From: Scleropages formosus
Taxonomy: Eukaryota; Chordata; Actinopteri; Osteoglossiformes; Osteoglossidae
Direction of reading: 5' to 3'
Length of the DNA: 64,000 nucleotides
Assembly (NCBI RefSeq): GCF_900964775.1
Contig: NC_041818.1
Location: 13,723,332 to 13,787,331 of the forward strand
This document shows, one piece after another, positions 34,342 to 47,391 of this stretch. The notes beneath the pieces were generated by a model. It was not told where the DNA came from. It ran no database searches and saw only the letters and a list, made by a program, of their open reading frames with translations. How positions within the stretch are numbered: position 1 is the stretch's first letter; each line of letters opens with the position of its first letter. The position numbers and the translations under genes were made by a program.

Positions 34342-37300
34342 TTGTGAGAGTGTAAGCATACGTTGGACAGTCTGTGTGGGTTTGTCACATGTACATGAGC
34401 AGTAGCGGTTACATAACAAAGGTGTTGTGTAACAGGGCAGTGCCATTGCTGGGCTACCTGCCCCAGGATCTGGTGGGCACTCCTGTCCTCCTGTACCTGC
34501 ACCCTGAGGACCGACCCATCATGGTGGCCATCCACAAAAAGAGTGAGTCCCCCTGCCTCATGGTTTATCCGACACCTTTCGGCCTGTTCCGGCAAACACA
34601 TTGTCTCATGGTGTCATTTGTCTCTTGCGTCTGTCTCAGTTCTGCAGTTTGCGGGGCAGCCTTTTGAACACTCGCCCCTGCGCATGTGTGCTCGCAGCGG
34701 GGAGTACCTCACCATTGACACCAGCTGGTCCAGCTTCGTCAACCCCTGGAGCCGCAAGGTGGCCTTTATAGTGGGTCGCCACAAAGTCAGAACGTGAGCG
34801 CGCAGAGTTTGTGGTCCCCTTACCTCCCGGCCCTCGCCCTTTTAATTTTGCGTGGTCTGTGTATGTCGCGCTGTGTGCATGAACTCAACTTCTCCTCCTT
34901 TTCAGGAGTCCCTTGAATGAGGATGTGTTCAGCCCACCCCAGGGTGGGGAGGGGCGGGCCATGATACCCCAGATCCACCAGCTAAGTGAGCAGATCCACC
35001 GGATTCTGATGCAGCCAGTCCATGCCAGCGGCTCCCAGGGCTACCACAGTCTTGGAAGCAATGGCTCACAGGAGCAGCACCTGAGCGCTGCCTCGTCCAG
35101 TGACACTGCCGCCGAGGACACTGTACAGCTGCGCAAGCCCGTGAGCATTCGAACCCTGGCGACCATCAATGGCAAAGTGATGCCTAGTTAGGAGGAACAC
35201 AGATTCTAGCTATTTTGGGAAAATGTTACAACATTAGACCCAAAAACTATTGAACAGTAGCAGTGTCAACTCACATAGAGATGAACATGGCCTTTCACAG
35301 TCAGTATGAAGAACCCAGATCACACATGCTTCAGATTTAAGGTGTGAACCACAGACATGTTGCTTTAGTCATATTCCTGTTCTACCACTATCAGATGACC
35401 TTCCAGCAGATCTGCAAGGATGTTCACATGGTGAAGACCAATGGCCAGCAGGTCTTCATTGAGTCCCGCAACCGCCCCCCACCTCGCAAGCATGGGGCTG
35501 GGGGTAAGTGGCAAACACTGCTGTGCTGGTCCACGTTGAACTTGGAGAGGCTCAGGACACTCAGGTCTAGTGTGAATGGATACATGCCCTTTCTTCTTCC
35601 GATCCACAGGAGCAGCAGGTGCCCTCAGAGCTAGCGAGGCAGCAAGGCCAGCTGGAGACGAGAAGGAGCCTGTACCACCACCAAAAAGCACGGGTCCTGT
35701 GGAGCCAGTGAGGAAGGAAACTCCAACCACCTACTCCTACCAGCAGATCAACTGCTTGGACAGTATCATACGGTGCATATCTTAGTGTTTCTGAACCTGA
35801 AAATTGTGGGATCTCAAGAAATTGCTCAGGAATACCCGGCTCTGACTTTCCTTTGTTTCTCGGTAGCAAGAACACGTTAGTCAGATGAGAGTTTGAGACA
35901 CTGTTTCTGGTTGTTTGATCAGATCATTTATTTTCTTCCTTTGGTTTTCACAAATAAACCATCGTTACACTTAAAAACTGCTTATCACCTGTAGCGGTGA
36001 ACATGGTGGAAGTCACACTTTCATTAGTCCAACAGAAAAAAGCCATAATAAGTGGTATTCTGAGTCCAGTAATGATAGACCTTGTTCCTTCCTCAGTTAT
36101 CTGGAGAGCTGCAACGTGCCCAGCACGGTCAAGAGGAAGTGCGGCTCTTCTTCCTGCACAGTCTCCTCCACCTCTGACGACGACAAACAGAAGGAGACTT
36201 CGGTGTCCAACAAAGGTGCGAAAACGGTCTTGACAGTGACCATTACATAGCACAAGCATTTCTGTTGCTCGTGGTCTGCGTGTTTGTGTTTTAACCGGAG
36301 TGTGTCTGTACGGGATACCGCAGGTACCCCGGTCGCCCTGGGCGCTGATGGGACACCGCTGCCTCCACTGACGCTCCACAGTAAGACTGAGAGCGTTGCG
36401 TCTATCACGTCGCAGTGCAGCTTCAGCAGCACCATTGTTCACGTCGGTGACAAGAAACCCCCAGAGTCAGGTACAGCCCACCAGTCGTTAACCGCATTAC
36501 CTGTCCTCCCTGAGCAAGGTGCACCCTGTTCTCTGCGTGCAAGTCTACTCCTGGTCCCGATCCATTCCGTTTCCCCTAAAAGCCATGGATTACAGTCTTA
36601 GATTATGGCCACCTTCTTTTTACATAAGTGTTGGGGGTAGATGCGCCTAAGTTGTCAACAGTTTTCATCACCGGAGCTGTGATGTAAGTCCTCAGGGAGA
36701 GCACAGTAGTGCTGTGCATAAATACCGGGAAGAGGCAGACAACTGATTATGATCACTCTTCTGCTGGTCAAGTGGCTCCAGTCTCTCGTGACTTGGAATG
36801 GTCTCTATTGGTACATTAGGGCAGGGGGTCCAAGGCACGGTTTGTGAGGAGACTTATTAATATGTGCTACACCTACCATAAATGAAATAAATTGTGTTGA
36901 ATCTCACAATAACACAGTTGTAGTACAAGGTAATAGCGACTGACAGAACAGCAGACAGCGGGCGGAGGACCTGAAGTTCCAGCCATCCCAGTGGCGGTGC
37001 TGAACTTCGGTTCTGTGCGCTTGTTACTCTTTTGCTTCAGTCTCAGTACTGAATGTAGCTTGTAGTCAAGAAAGAAGGGTTTGTGACATGCGTAGGGCAT
37101 TTCAAGCGAGACGGACGAACCTGCACTTTATCAAATGAAGAACAGGCCCATTCATTTCATATGCAATGAACCGCCTTCGGTTCTTAAGGAATAAAACTGT
37201 GAAGAGACTTTGACTCTTAAAAAAAAAAAAAAAAAAAATGCATCTGCATTTAACAAATTTCAAGGGCAAGTTTGTGAAGACATGATATTCAAAGTAAAAA

Positions 37301-40300
37301 AGTAAACTGTTGGGATAGTGTCACTTTTTAAGAATGTGTCCAACCATTCAGGTTAAAGTGACTCTGGTGCAGTAGCTAAAATTATTGCCCAGAAATAGGA
37401 AGCTTTTTTTATTTGGGAAAAAATTGTTACCGAATGTTTTTGGTGAATTGCTCATATGTCCTCAGAAAAAACCGACTTTGCTGAAATAAGTGTATTTGCA
37501 GCACACTGGTTTGCACCAGTTGACCAGCCATTGAGAAGTGTTGAGGGCACCTCAAAAACAAAATGTTAAGCTTTTATTATTATTGTTAATAATAATAATA
37601 ATAGCAATGATAATGTTTTGGTATCTTATTTGAAGGGAAAAGTATATGTGTTTTTACTGTACTTTTACAAGAATTTTGTCTCTAGAGAAAAGTATCCTAT
37701 ATCCACCAATACACCAGCTTTTAAAAACTTCTAACAACATTTCATTAAAACAGTTAATGGAGTTAATATTGCTGCATCATACAGCAAAGTGAATCATTTT
37801 TCAGTTTAGACATTTTTAGTATGTCATTTACTGTGATTTCCCCCCCCCCCAAGTGTGGCACCCAGAGCAGTTCACTAGTGTGTCTGCGGCCCTCAAAAAC
37901 CTCTGCGTTAAGGCTTTCCTAGACCAGAACTGAACTTCTTCACTTGTGTTTCTCTTCTTCAAGCAGACATTGTGATGGAGGAGGCCCCTCCGACTCCTAC
38001 CCAAGCCCCACCTCCATTGCCACCCCCACCTCCACCCATGGCACAGACACCGGCAGCTCCTCCCAGTCCTGCTCCTCCAACAGCGGATGCATGGAGAGGG
38101 GGAGCGGGGCGACTGGGTCTCACCAAAGAGGTGCTGTCGGCACACACGCAGCAAGAGGAGCAGGCCTTCCTCAGTCGTTTCCGGGACCTGAGCCAGCTGC
38201 GTGTGTTTGACCCCAGCTCGGCTCCCCAGCGACGCCATACGACCATGCCATTCGCAAAAGGTATACAGCACGGAATGGCCCGGAAGAAGTTATCCAGTAC
38301 AGTGTATATCAGGCCAGGAAGAAGAGAGGACACAGTTATACAGCATCCTTTCCAGTATCTCTGGATAAGCCCAATGAGTAAAATTGTGGTAGTTACAGTA
38401 GAGCTCATACACATGAGCTATTAATGGGTTTGCGCACAGGTGACACTTTTCAAGTGGTAATGCTGGCTTATTCTCTCTATTTCCCCACTCTACATTAAAT
38501 ACTCCTGTTGCATCCTTTAGCAAGTAGTGACTCATGGTTATTGTATAATATTATAACCATTTACAGTTTATACACTGAGTTTTTGTGAAATTTTCAGCCC
38601 TTTCAATCACCCAAAACACTGTTCATCTTTTTCTAGTAAATGTTTCTGATGATGTTTACATTCTTATCCTTCTGACAGGCTGCTTCCCCTGAATGAATGT
38701 TTACTGCTCTTTTTTTCTTCAAAATTAGAGCATGTGTTGACATAGTACATATAGTGGCATAGAAAAAGTTGTTTTTTCACCTGAGATATTTTGGAAGGAA
38801 AATAAAGCAAGTTCAGTGGTTCTGCAATTTTAAAAAAAATTTTTTAATCATCTTTAATTAATTTGTCTGGTTCTTTTGTCCAGAGCAACTGACAGGGATA
38901 GGTTTATAACAGCCAGAATAGGCTGACGTTATTTCGTCACTCATTTAGTTTTCTCTGTCCGGGACACACAGGTGTGCGCAGCTCCAGAGATTACCCTGCA
39001 GGGGGCAGCAGTGGACGTAGGCGTGGAAGGGGAGGCAAGAGGCTGAAGCACCAGAAAACTTCAGACCACAGCAGTTCTTTGGGGATTGAAGGAGCTGCTG
39101 CTGGACGGCTGGGGGCTGCAGGCACAAATCCAAAGGGCCCTGTCCCCCAGGCGCCCCCCATGGTCCCAGGAGCTCCCACCTCTTCCTCATCCTGGCCTGC
39201 CTCTGTGGGTTCCCAAGCCAGCCTGGCTGCTGTGCCGCACCCTCCCGGGGTCGTGCCTCTCTACCCTTTTTATCCGCCGCCTCTCCCTCAGCCGGTACCC
39301 CCCAGTGCCCCGGACTCGCTCCAGTCTGGCCTGCGCTACCCCTTGCAGCCACCCCCCTCTGTGGTTCCCCCAATGGTGGCGTTTGTTGTGCCCAATTACA
39401 TGTTCCCGCAGCTTAGCTCCTCCATACCCTCTCTGCCTCAGCCCTTCTATACCCCCAGTCCTGGGTTCTCTTATCCAGCATCTGCACCCATTCCTCCAGC
39501 TGCTCCACAGACCCCGACCCTGCCCGCACAAACCCCCTGTGCTCCATCACGCTCCAGCACACCTCAGTCCTGCAGTCAGCCACCAATAGAGCGCGAGGGG
39601 GCGGAGTCTCCTCTCTTTCAGTCCAGGTGTTCATCCCCCCTCAACCTGCTGCAGCTAGAGGAGTCTCCTAGTAACCGGCAAGAGGCTCAGTCAGCTCTCA
39701 CTGCTGTGCAGCAAGCCACACCTCCAGTGGGAGGGGCTGCACAGGATTGGACAGCAAAACAGGGAGGTGGGGCTGTGGCGCAAGCATTACCCAATCGAGG
39801 CAATGAGCCGAGAGACTCAAAGGAGAATGAGAATGTGAGTACTTCAGTGTTAAACATTAAAGCATGATGAAACTGTACTCTCCGTGGAGAATTACTTATA
39901 ATAAACACAATCTTATATATATATATATATATACGGTATTGGTTTTAGATTCGGTATGTCACCTACTGTGACTAGAAGGCTTGTCTTTTACTGGCATCCA
40001 GTTCCTAGTGAATATTTATTATGATGATATGTGATTGTTATGATATTTTGTGAATTCGTTTCTGAATTATGTATGGCATGATAATGAATTTACATTTATT
40101 TATTTCTGCAAAGAATCTATATTAAGCTACTTAAAATTATTTGCCCTTTTATAAAGCTGGGTAATTTTTATGGAAGCAGTTCAGGCTAAGTACCTTTCTC
40201 AGGGGTACTACAGCAGTGGGTGGGATTCAATCCTACATCATATGAGTTCAAGGCAGCAGCTGTAACCACTACAATACCTGCTTTGTTGGTCTCAAAAGAC

Positions 40301-42694
40301 CCAGGTTAATTAATGTTAATATCCAGTCTCGTTTCATTGACAACTGGTCATTCATAATATTTTTTCTACTTCCTGTATACCTGCAGGGAGAGACAAATGA
40401 ATCCAACCAGGATGCCATGTCCACGTCAAGTGACCTCCTTGACCTTCTGCTGCAGGAAGACTCCCAGTCAGGCACTGGTTCAGCTGCCTCAGGTTCTGGG
40501 TTCTCGGGTTCTGGGTCTGGATCCTCGGGTTCTGGCTCCAATGGCTGCAGCACTACAGGCAGTGGGACCAGTAAGTAAACTCTCTTCTGCCAGTCCTGAA
40601 TTATACTGGGCTCCACCACTTGGCAGGTGTCTTCAGAAGTATAATCTTGATATTACAGAACACAGCTGAATCGACACATCTAGGCATATGGGGAGAAAAG
40701 CACATCTACTGAATGAATAAATGTAAATATATTTGCATTTGGGCTCAACCTAGACTGGACCTGTACTTTGGTGCAGGTAGTCCCCCACTTATGATGGGGT
40801 TCTGTTCCAATTAACCTATCCTAAGTTGACTTCATCATTAATGGAAAATCCTCTTCTACTACATTACATGAACTCTAAGGATGTATAAACAATATGGATG
40901 AATTTCAATGTTGTATAATAGGACTTTGTCATATAATCTAATAAAACAATAGTATACATACAGTTCAGTATAAAATGAAATGCAGTACAGGTAATTATGA
41001 ATATGGTAGTTAATATTGTTTGTTAAAATTGTAATGGTCACCTCTGATCTTTTGCCCATAGGAAGCAGTCAAAGCAGCCACACCAGCAAGTACTTTGGCA
41101 GTGTTGACTCCTCTGAGAATGACCACACCCGCAGGCAGCCGACAGGGGGACCTGGTGAGGAGCAGTTCATAAAGTACGTCCTGCAGGACCCCATCTGGCT
41201 GTTGATGGCCAACACAGATGAGGAAGTAATGATGACCTACCAGCTGCCCATCCGGTAAGCTATAAGAGTAGCCTCACTCTGTACCTTCCATGATGTCCCA
41301 ATGGAAAGTTTGCAGTGCAGGGAATGTATACAGTTTTAGCACAGGAACATGTATTGTGTAGACCATTTAAAATGGTACTTGACCCCAGGCTTCTTCCCGG
41401 ACAGGGACGTGGAGACTGTTTTGCGTGAGGACAGGGAGGCCCTACGGGCCATGCAGAAGCAACAGCCGTGTTTCACAGAGTCCCAGAAGAAAGAACTGAG
41501 TCAGGTCCACCCATGGATCCGCACGGGACGCCTACCCCGGGCCATCAACGTCTCGGTAAGGCGAGCTGCTGTTCGGCTGCGAACGTCTAAACAATGCTTA
41601 GAGGTACATGCAGTTTTCCCCACCCTACAAAGGTAATACATTCGTGAAGAACCCTTCATAAGGTGAATTCTTGTAACTCCAAGACATAATTACCATTAGA
41701 ATCAATGGTAAAAATCTCGATGCATTCCTAAAACCACGAATTGACACCATTAACATTAGTTGTCATGAAAGTGCAGTTTCTCTTCATTACTTACTCTGTA
41801 ATACTGTGCTCCTGTCTAACTGCACTCATTCAGCTCTTCTGTGGCTATTACATACTGGGCTACACTTACAAACGTGGGGTTTCTGTGGGTGCCGCAATTT
41901 CATCCCATAGTGCAAGGACGTGTTTCAGGTGAATCGGTAACTCTTGAGTTGCCCATAGTGTGCGTCTGTTTGCATGTGTGAGTTGCTCTGCTGCTGACAC
42001 TGAGCATAAAGCCGAAAACCATGTCTAACGCTGTCGCCATGCAATTTTTAAACCTACGGTATATACTGCAATAAAGTTGTTCTTCCACAACGTGAATAAA
42101 GCAAATACTAAACATGTTTACAAAAACAGATTGTAATCACTCATGAAAAAGAAATGGCAAAAACGGCAATATACACGGAATCTTCATGCTAATTGAATAA
42201 ATGTAAATGTCTCGTGCAGCCCAGCTGTTAGAAGGGACGAAAAGTCAAATTCAGTCCTGATAAACGCTAAGAAATGCCTCATAAGACGAGCTAGGGATAT
42301 TGAAAGAAATTCCCTGTGAAGCTGAATTCTCATAGTTCAGATGGGGGGTATCAATGGATGACTAGTTTAGTCGTGTCTAGGTGTTGAGAGACAAAAAGAA
42401 AGCATTAATTTCCTCATCTTTTTCTTCTGCTTCTCTTAGGCATGTGTAGGCTGTGAGTCGCACCCCTCTGTCCAGGAGACAGCCCCGTTCGATGTGGAGA
42501 TCCACGACATGGAGTTGGGCAGCGTGCTTGAAACGTCTAAGGAGACAGCCCTGTCAGTAACACCCATGGAGGAGGAGCTGCAAGCCAGAGCTGTGACTCA
42601 AGCCAACGACCAGGAAATGTCCACAGAGGAGCAGGAGGTGGCCTCGCACACTAAGGAGGATAAGGGCCTCGATAGGACTGCTGCGGGCAACTGA
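31976..42694 (+). CDS. per1: PER1, period circadian regulator 1
   Basis: Nineteen coding exons: 31976-32331, 32843-33090, 33391-33512, 33639-33840, 33925-34119, 34212-34290, 34436-34542, 34640-34793, 34906-35140, 35395-35503, 35610-35772, 36097-36215, 36324-36470, 37967-38260, 38972-39834, 40387-40570, 41062-41254, 41405-41555, 42440-42694. All phases agree and the product is 1391 aa (human 1290). PER proteins bind CRY and CK1 and repress CLOCK/BMAL1. Landmarks: [23 protein letters not shown] from [12 protein letters not shown] (about 243-310); PAS-B with [20 protein letters not shown] (about 385-450); [20 protein letters not shown]; a serine-rich CK1 cluster [35 protein letters not shown]; basic [18 protein letters not shown]; a Ser-Gly run; and the CRY-binding end [20 protein letters not shown]. 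The start has A at -3. The 84-bp intron 4 (33841-33924) is open in frame. PER1 rather than PER2 is supported by VAMP2 adjacency. Confidence 0.96.
33219..33259 (+). repeat. Long poly-T tract in PER1 intron 2
   Basis: An uninterrupted T run of about 40 bases between PER1 coding exons 2 and 3. Length is likely polymorphic or affected by assembly. Confidence 0.9.
34298..34340 (+). repeat. (GT)n microsatellite in PER1 intron 6
   Basis: About 21 GT units a few bases after the exon 6 donor, in a 145-bp intron separating the two halves of the PAS-B coding sequence. Confidence 0.9.
36471..37966. other. per1: PER1 intron 13, no features seen
   Basis: A 1.5-kb intron between the exon ending GDKKPPES and the exon starting DIVMEE. 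It holds a poly-A run near 37219-37238, an (AAT)n-like run near 37585-37602 and C10 at 37841-37850; nothing else recognisable. Confidence 0.6.
40135..40285 (-). repeat. Degenerate antisense tRNA-derived SINE in PER1 intron 15
   Basis: Reading the minus strand gives the order of the 30690 SINE: head 'tgtagtggttacagctgctg', a box-B-like 'gattgaatcccacc' and body 'tagtacccctgagaaaggta'. Confidence 0.55.
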
Positions 42695-42913
42695 GCTGAA
42701 GAGTCCACGGTTTACTCATGTGGCGATATTTAGTTTAACTGTGTTAGTCTACAGCCGCGAACTGCAACCTGCATCCTACTGGCTGCACATCAGTCATTGT
42801 TCTCGAGGTGCATGTGACTAAGGACCGCTCTCTTCAGTCTGCTTGTCGTTGGTGACCGTGAACCTGTTGCTCACTGGCAGTCAACACGACCCTTTGGTGC
42901 ACTTTTGTCAGCG

Positions 42914-42946
42914 AGAACCCGACGTGAACCTGACGTGAACCCGACG
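42914..42946 (+). repeat. Three 11-bp tandem units in PER1 3' UTR
   Basis: 'gaacccgacgt', 'gaacctgacgt' and 'gaacccgacgt' in tandem, about 220 bp after the PER1 stop codon. Confidence 0.8.
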
Positions 42947-43255
42947 TAAACCCTGTTTGCACCACCAGTGTACCCTTCAGTGGCCAAAGTCACATTGCTA
43001 AATTAGTTGTGGTTTGTTGTAACCACTGTTGTCCGGTCTTGAAAATTGTATGCCTTGAAAGAAAAGAAAGGAACAGTAATTAATCTATGCCAGTGTGGTT
43101 AAAAGCCAGAACGTGCAAGACTGAACTGCTGGTTTCTTAAGCCAGCTTAATGTTGTGAATTTAGGCATAGCCTCATGGTAAACTGACGTCTGAGAGGTGG
43201 TACGCACACTTTCCTCTCCCGGTATTTATTTTTTTTAATTTAACATCCTTCGTCA

Positions 43256-43270
43256 AATAAATACAATAAA
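43256..43270 (+). terminator. per1: PER1 proximal polyadenylation signals
   Basis: Two AATAAA hexamers at 43256-43261 and 43265-43270, about 560 bp after the stop codon. Confidence 0.55.
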
Positions 43271-44032
43271 ATTGCACAAAAAGACAAAGAATGTGTAGCA
43301 AATGACCGCAAGGGATCTTGAATCCTTCTGCTCTTGGCCCAGAAAGCACTGCTTTGCCTGAATTGTACCAATCTTCTCAGAGTCATCCGGAGAAGGATGG
43401 CTGTTCGGCTCCCAAACTTTTTTTTTTTTTTTAAAAAAGTCAGGTGTGACCAAATGTTCGGGTTTTTTTTTGTTTTGTTTTTTTTTAACATAGTTTGTAT
43501 ATTTTTGTAAGTTGTATATACTAATAGGTACTTAAAAGGGCAGGACAGCAACACACTCAGTACATACATTGTGACAAAAAGGCCGATTCCACAGTAGGAT
43601 AGAAAGGTGTTTCCACTGTTACTGGATGTTGGAGGACTTTCCATGCATTTTGAGCTGGATTGTGAAATGGAACATGAATGTGTTTTGAACACCTTGTGCA
43701 CTTGCCAGGACTGGAAATGGGACAGTGCCCTTGAGCTCTGCCTCCAGCCGCATCCCTGAGGTGGTGTCCAGATCTATTTCTAATGGACCCAGGAGTGCGA
43801 ATTACTGTTGTGAGTGACACACCAGCCCTGCTTCACACAAACTGGTGTGCAGGAATGCGCCTGAATCCCAAAACCACAGTCCGCTTGGGGGAGAGCCGTT
43901 CTGGACATTTCAGCTCCCCTCGTCTCGCTGTCACTCGGTGTAAGTCCAGCTGTTAGAGTGACGTATGAGTCTTCATTGCATCAGTGGTAATTTTTGTGTT
44001 TTTTTTTTTTTTTTCTTTCTTTTCATTTTTTA

Positions 44033-44038
44033 AATAAA
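44033..44038 (+). terminator. per1: PER1 distal polyadenylation signal candidate
   Basis: AATAAA after a long T-rich tract, followed by 'tttttgttttattgtgattg', a GT/T-rich downstream element. It would give a 3' UTR of about 1.35 kb, in line with PER1 genes. Confidence 0.55.
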
Positions 44039-46449
44039 TGTGATGAAATGCACGGGTGAGCCCTTTTTGTTTTATTGTGATTGTTGAAATGTGGTTTATT
44101 TAATTAATTTGAATGTAAATGTTCTAGAATTCTTTGGTAACCAACAGTGTTTGCATCCACAGGTTTTATTAAGAAACTACTTGATAGTTTTCTCCTTTTC
44201 ATAGGTTTCTGTGTGTCTGACTGATTAGTCCTCATAACCGAAAGACAAACTGCGCATTTTAAATCTGAGAGCAGCAAGTAGAAAACAAGATATATGGGGC
44301 AGCATTCAGATGCTTTGCGGTTTCTTCAATAACATTTTTTTCGGACTGTACAATTTTATCTTAATTTTAGTTAATCCTGATTGATGGTGGGTCTCTTTTG
44401 CTTTATGGTCTTTTATTTTACACTTTCCTAACATTTTATTCTAAGCGCTCTGGGCCAGCTGTGTTAAGAAGGGTGTTGTGTATAGCAGAAATTAATTTCA
44501 GTTAAGTTTAATAAATACTTATGAACTGGAAAATTCGCTAATTAGAACAAGGGGAAGGGACGCTTTAAAACCATGTTATGTAACAGAGTTTAAATGCGTT
44601 TCATAATCAGGGTTTGCCATTAGATGTCCCTGTCGTACATTTGCAGTACTTAACAACTTTCTCCTCCTTTTTGTCAGCTAATAGTCACGTAACCTTTTGA
44701 ACACTTCTTTTCGTTCGTGTCCGGCGAAACGCAGCGAGGATGTGCGATCGGGGGCTTGTAGCCATCAACAAACGTAACACGTGCACAATGATTTTTCCTC
44801 TTTAAAGTAAAATCTTATTAGGCTGTACAGAAACAAAATATGTTCAACTGACCTTCACTTTGCCCAGTATGGTCTTATGCCATGAATTTAGAGAAGAACG
44901 CCCAAATCAAGCTAGGTTTCCCTGACCTGGGCAACAACCATTTCCTTTACAGGACAAGTTCTGTCTGCTGCTTATCTGAAGGGCAATGTGGGGGATTGGA
45001 AGTGCTGCTGTCCAACCATGTCACGTGGCTGAGGGTAGCGGCAGCATCAACCGGCTCAGTGGCCTTGTGGTTCGTCTGTGGCTTTACCCTGACGCATCAC
45101 GGATCTGATACCAAGCGCCTGTGCTCTTGTGTTTATGTTTTGTCTTCGTTGCACTGCTTACTGTGTTGCGCCGAGCTCGTTATTGCAGAGATGTGTGCTC
45201 TATAATGGCATGTTGGTCTCTGTGTTGCACACACCCACGGTCTGCAGGCAATGGGGACTGTACTGCTGTGTCACGCTCACAGTGTGTATTTTATTCCCGC
45301 TTGCCTTCTGTTTCCTGGGTGACCTTTTGTAGCTTCGTATTGCTCTTCCTACAGGGGTCTGGGATGTGATGCTGGTTTAAGGGGGGCGCTGAGGTTTCCG
45401 GGGTCCTGTTGTTCTGCTGCTGAAACACATGGTCACAAGTTCTGTCCTTCAGCTCGTGTGTTTCAGGACAAAGGGGAAGAGTTGGGGGTGTTCGTGAACA
45501 ACAGATGCGGGAGGTCTCGGCAACGACTTCTGGAGACACGCTGATGTGTCCAATAATAAGAGGACATTTTGAAGAGGAAAAAAGCATTTAAAGAAAGAGG
45601 AAATGAATCAAATCCAGTACTTTGCAAACTAAACAAATTTACGCACCCCCTGTCTCTGTGGACAAAGAGGTTTATATGATGGAAGGGTTTCTTCAGTCTG
45701 CTCCAGAGCAAAAGGGGTTGTGATGTAGAAGTGGCAGTGTCACGCGTTCGAAAAACATCCACTCTGCAGAAAAGGGCTTCAGTTGGTTTTCACACTGCTA
45801 CAACGGGGCTATACGTCTGATGAAGAATGGAGGGAAACTGGGGCCCTAGAATGAGAATGGAATGTCCTTAATGCAAATATCACACGTGCATGCTTTTCTG
45901 CAGCTTACACAGACACTCCTTCATGTGATTTCAGTGTTTGCAGACATACATTAGGCTCCAGCTGCTAGGAACAGAAGTCCTAAAGCTCAGTTAATGACTA
46001 TATGAAGCATTCTCTAAATTTATAAGCATTCACATACTGTACATATATAAGTGCGCTCATGTATGTGTACGTTGATGAGTGCATATACCAATCAACTAAT
46101 AAATATGATTTAATAAATACAATAAAGACATTTTTTTCCAAATCTAAATAAGAATATATCCAATAAGACACACCAATCCTAATTTTGTGCTGCTGGAAAA
46201 TTATATGGCAGGGAATCCAAACAGCTCAACATAATGTGCCCGAGGGCCAGTTCATCACAAGATAGCCTCTCGTCTTTCTGGAATCCAGAAATTTAACAGG
46301 GCACTTAGAGCTATAATTATACCAAGCCATGTGCTGACATTTCTTTTAAGGTATCATTTAAAGGCAGTTTCTTGAGGTAGATTTACCAAACCGGCTAAAT
46401 GGATGCATGTTTAGAAATTTTATTTAGGTACGAGAACTCCCTACCTGGG

Positions 46450-46655
46450 GGGGCGCAGTGGCGCAGTGGGTTGGACCGGGTCCTGCTTTCCAGTGGGTCT
46501 GGGGTTCGAGTCCCGCTTGGGGTGCCTTGCGGCGGACTGGCGTCCTGTCCTGGGTGTGTCCCCTCCCCCTCTGGCCTTACGCCCTGTGTTGCCGGGTTGG
46601 GCTCCGGCTCCCCGCAACCCCGCATGGCACAAGCTGTTGAGAAAATGTGTGTGTA
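46450..46655 (+). repeat. tRNA-derived SINE, first of a tandem pair
   Basis: GGTGGCGCAG-family copy with head 'cgcagtggcgcagtgggttg', box B 'ggttcgagtcccgc', and tail 'gttgagaaaatgtgtgtgta'. It is preceded by 'aactccctacctggg' (46435-46449), which recurs at 46656-46670 just before the second copy. Confidence 0.85.
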
Positions 46656-46670
46656 AACTCCCTACCTGGG

Positions 46671-46879
46671 TGCGGTGGGGCAGCGGGTTTGGCCTGTTTC
46701 TGCTCTCTGGTGGGTCTGGGGTTTGAGTCCCGCTTGGGGTGCCTTGCAATGGACTGGTGTCCCGTCCTGGGTGTGTCCCCTCTCACTCCAGCCCTACGCC
46801 CTGTGTTGCTGGGTTAGGCTCCGACTCGCTGCGACCTCACTTGGGACAAGCGGTTTCAGTCAATGTGTGTCTGTGTGTG
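46671..46879 (+). repeat. tRNA-derived SINE, second of a tandem pair
   Basis: Same family: 'tgcggtggggcagcgggttt' head, 'ggtttgagtcccgc' box B, 'cacttgggacaagcggtttc' end. It is followed by 'aactcccta' at 46880-46888, the third copy of the same flank. This copy is more diverged than the first. Confidence 0.8.
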
Positions 46880-47076
46880 AACTCCCTAGCTTGCTGTAGT
46901 TTCATAATGCATTCTGAGTGCAAAACGGGTCAATCGTTTTCACTACTGAAAAGTTCTTCAAAATGACAAAGTCATAAATGTCTGAGATTTATGGGAAATT
47001 TAAGATTGACAAAGTCTCGGAACCCTATCCCCATCCTGATGGTGTTGTGGAAAAAAACGCATACAGAACCTCTGAT

Positions 47077-47391
47077 TTAGAAGTGTGTGTGTCCTGATTT
47101 AGAAGAGCATGGAAATGAGACAGTGAAGACCAGAGAAACAAATAAACCATGAAAAGAATGAGGAAATAAATGTATTTTAGCTGAATGCATGTTAGAGGGG
47201 GACGAGGTGGTGGGAACCACTTCACAGAAGAACAAACGAGCAGGGACGTTGACGACGATGGCGAGAGCTGGGTGTGTTGCCTCGTCAAAGATGGTGGAGC
47301 GGCGGTAATGAGAGGGCTGCCTTGATGCCAGACCCAAAGTGCTAAGTATACGCTGCATGCAGAGTTGGATTGCATTCTTCCACTGAAACAC
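47077..47391 (-). other. Possible unassigned exon, minus strand
   Basis: On the minus strand an acceptor-like 'tattttgtgtttcag' (47405-47391) leads into an open stretch that begins WKNAIQLCMQRILSTLGLAS and continues through RRSTIFDEATHPALAIVV. The composition is reasonably coding-like over the first 60 residues and poor after that. I do not recognise the family and no companion exon was found, so it may equally be a non-coding exon or chance. Confidence 0.2.

Noticed and set aside
39086-39589. 167-codon alternative-frame open stretch inside PER1 exon 15
   Set aside because: A shadow of the proline-rich PER1 frame; the PER1 frame has clear homology.
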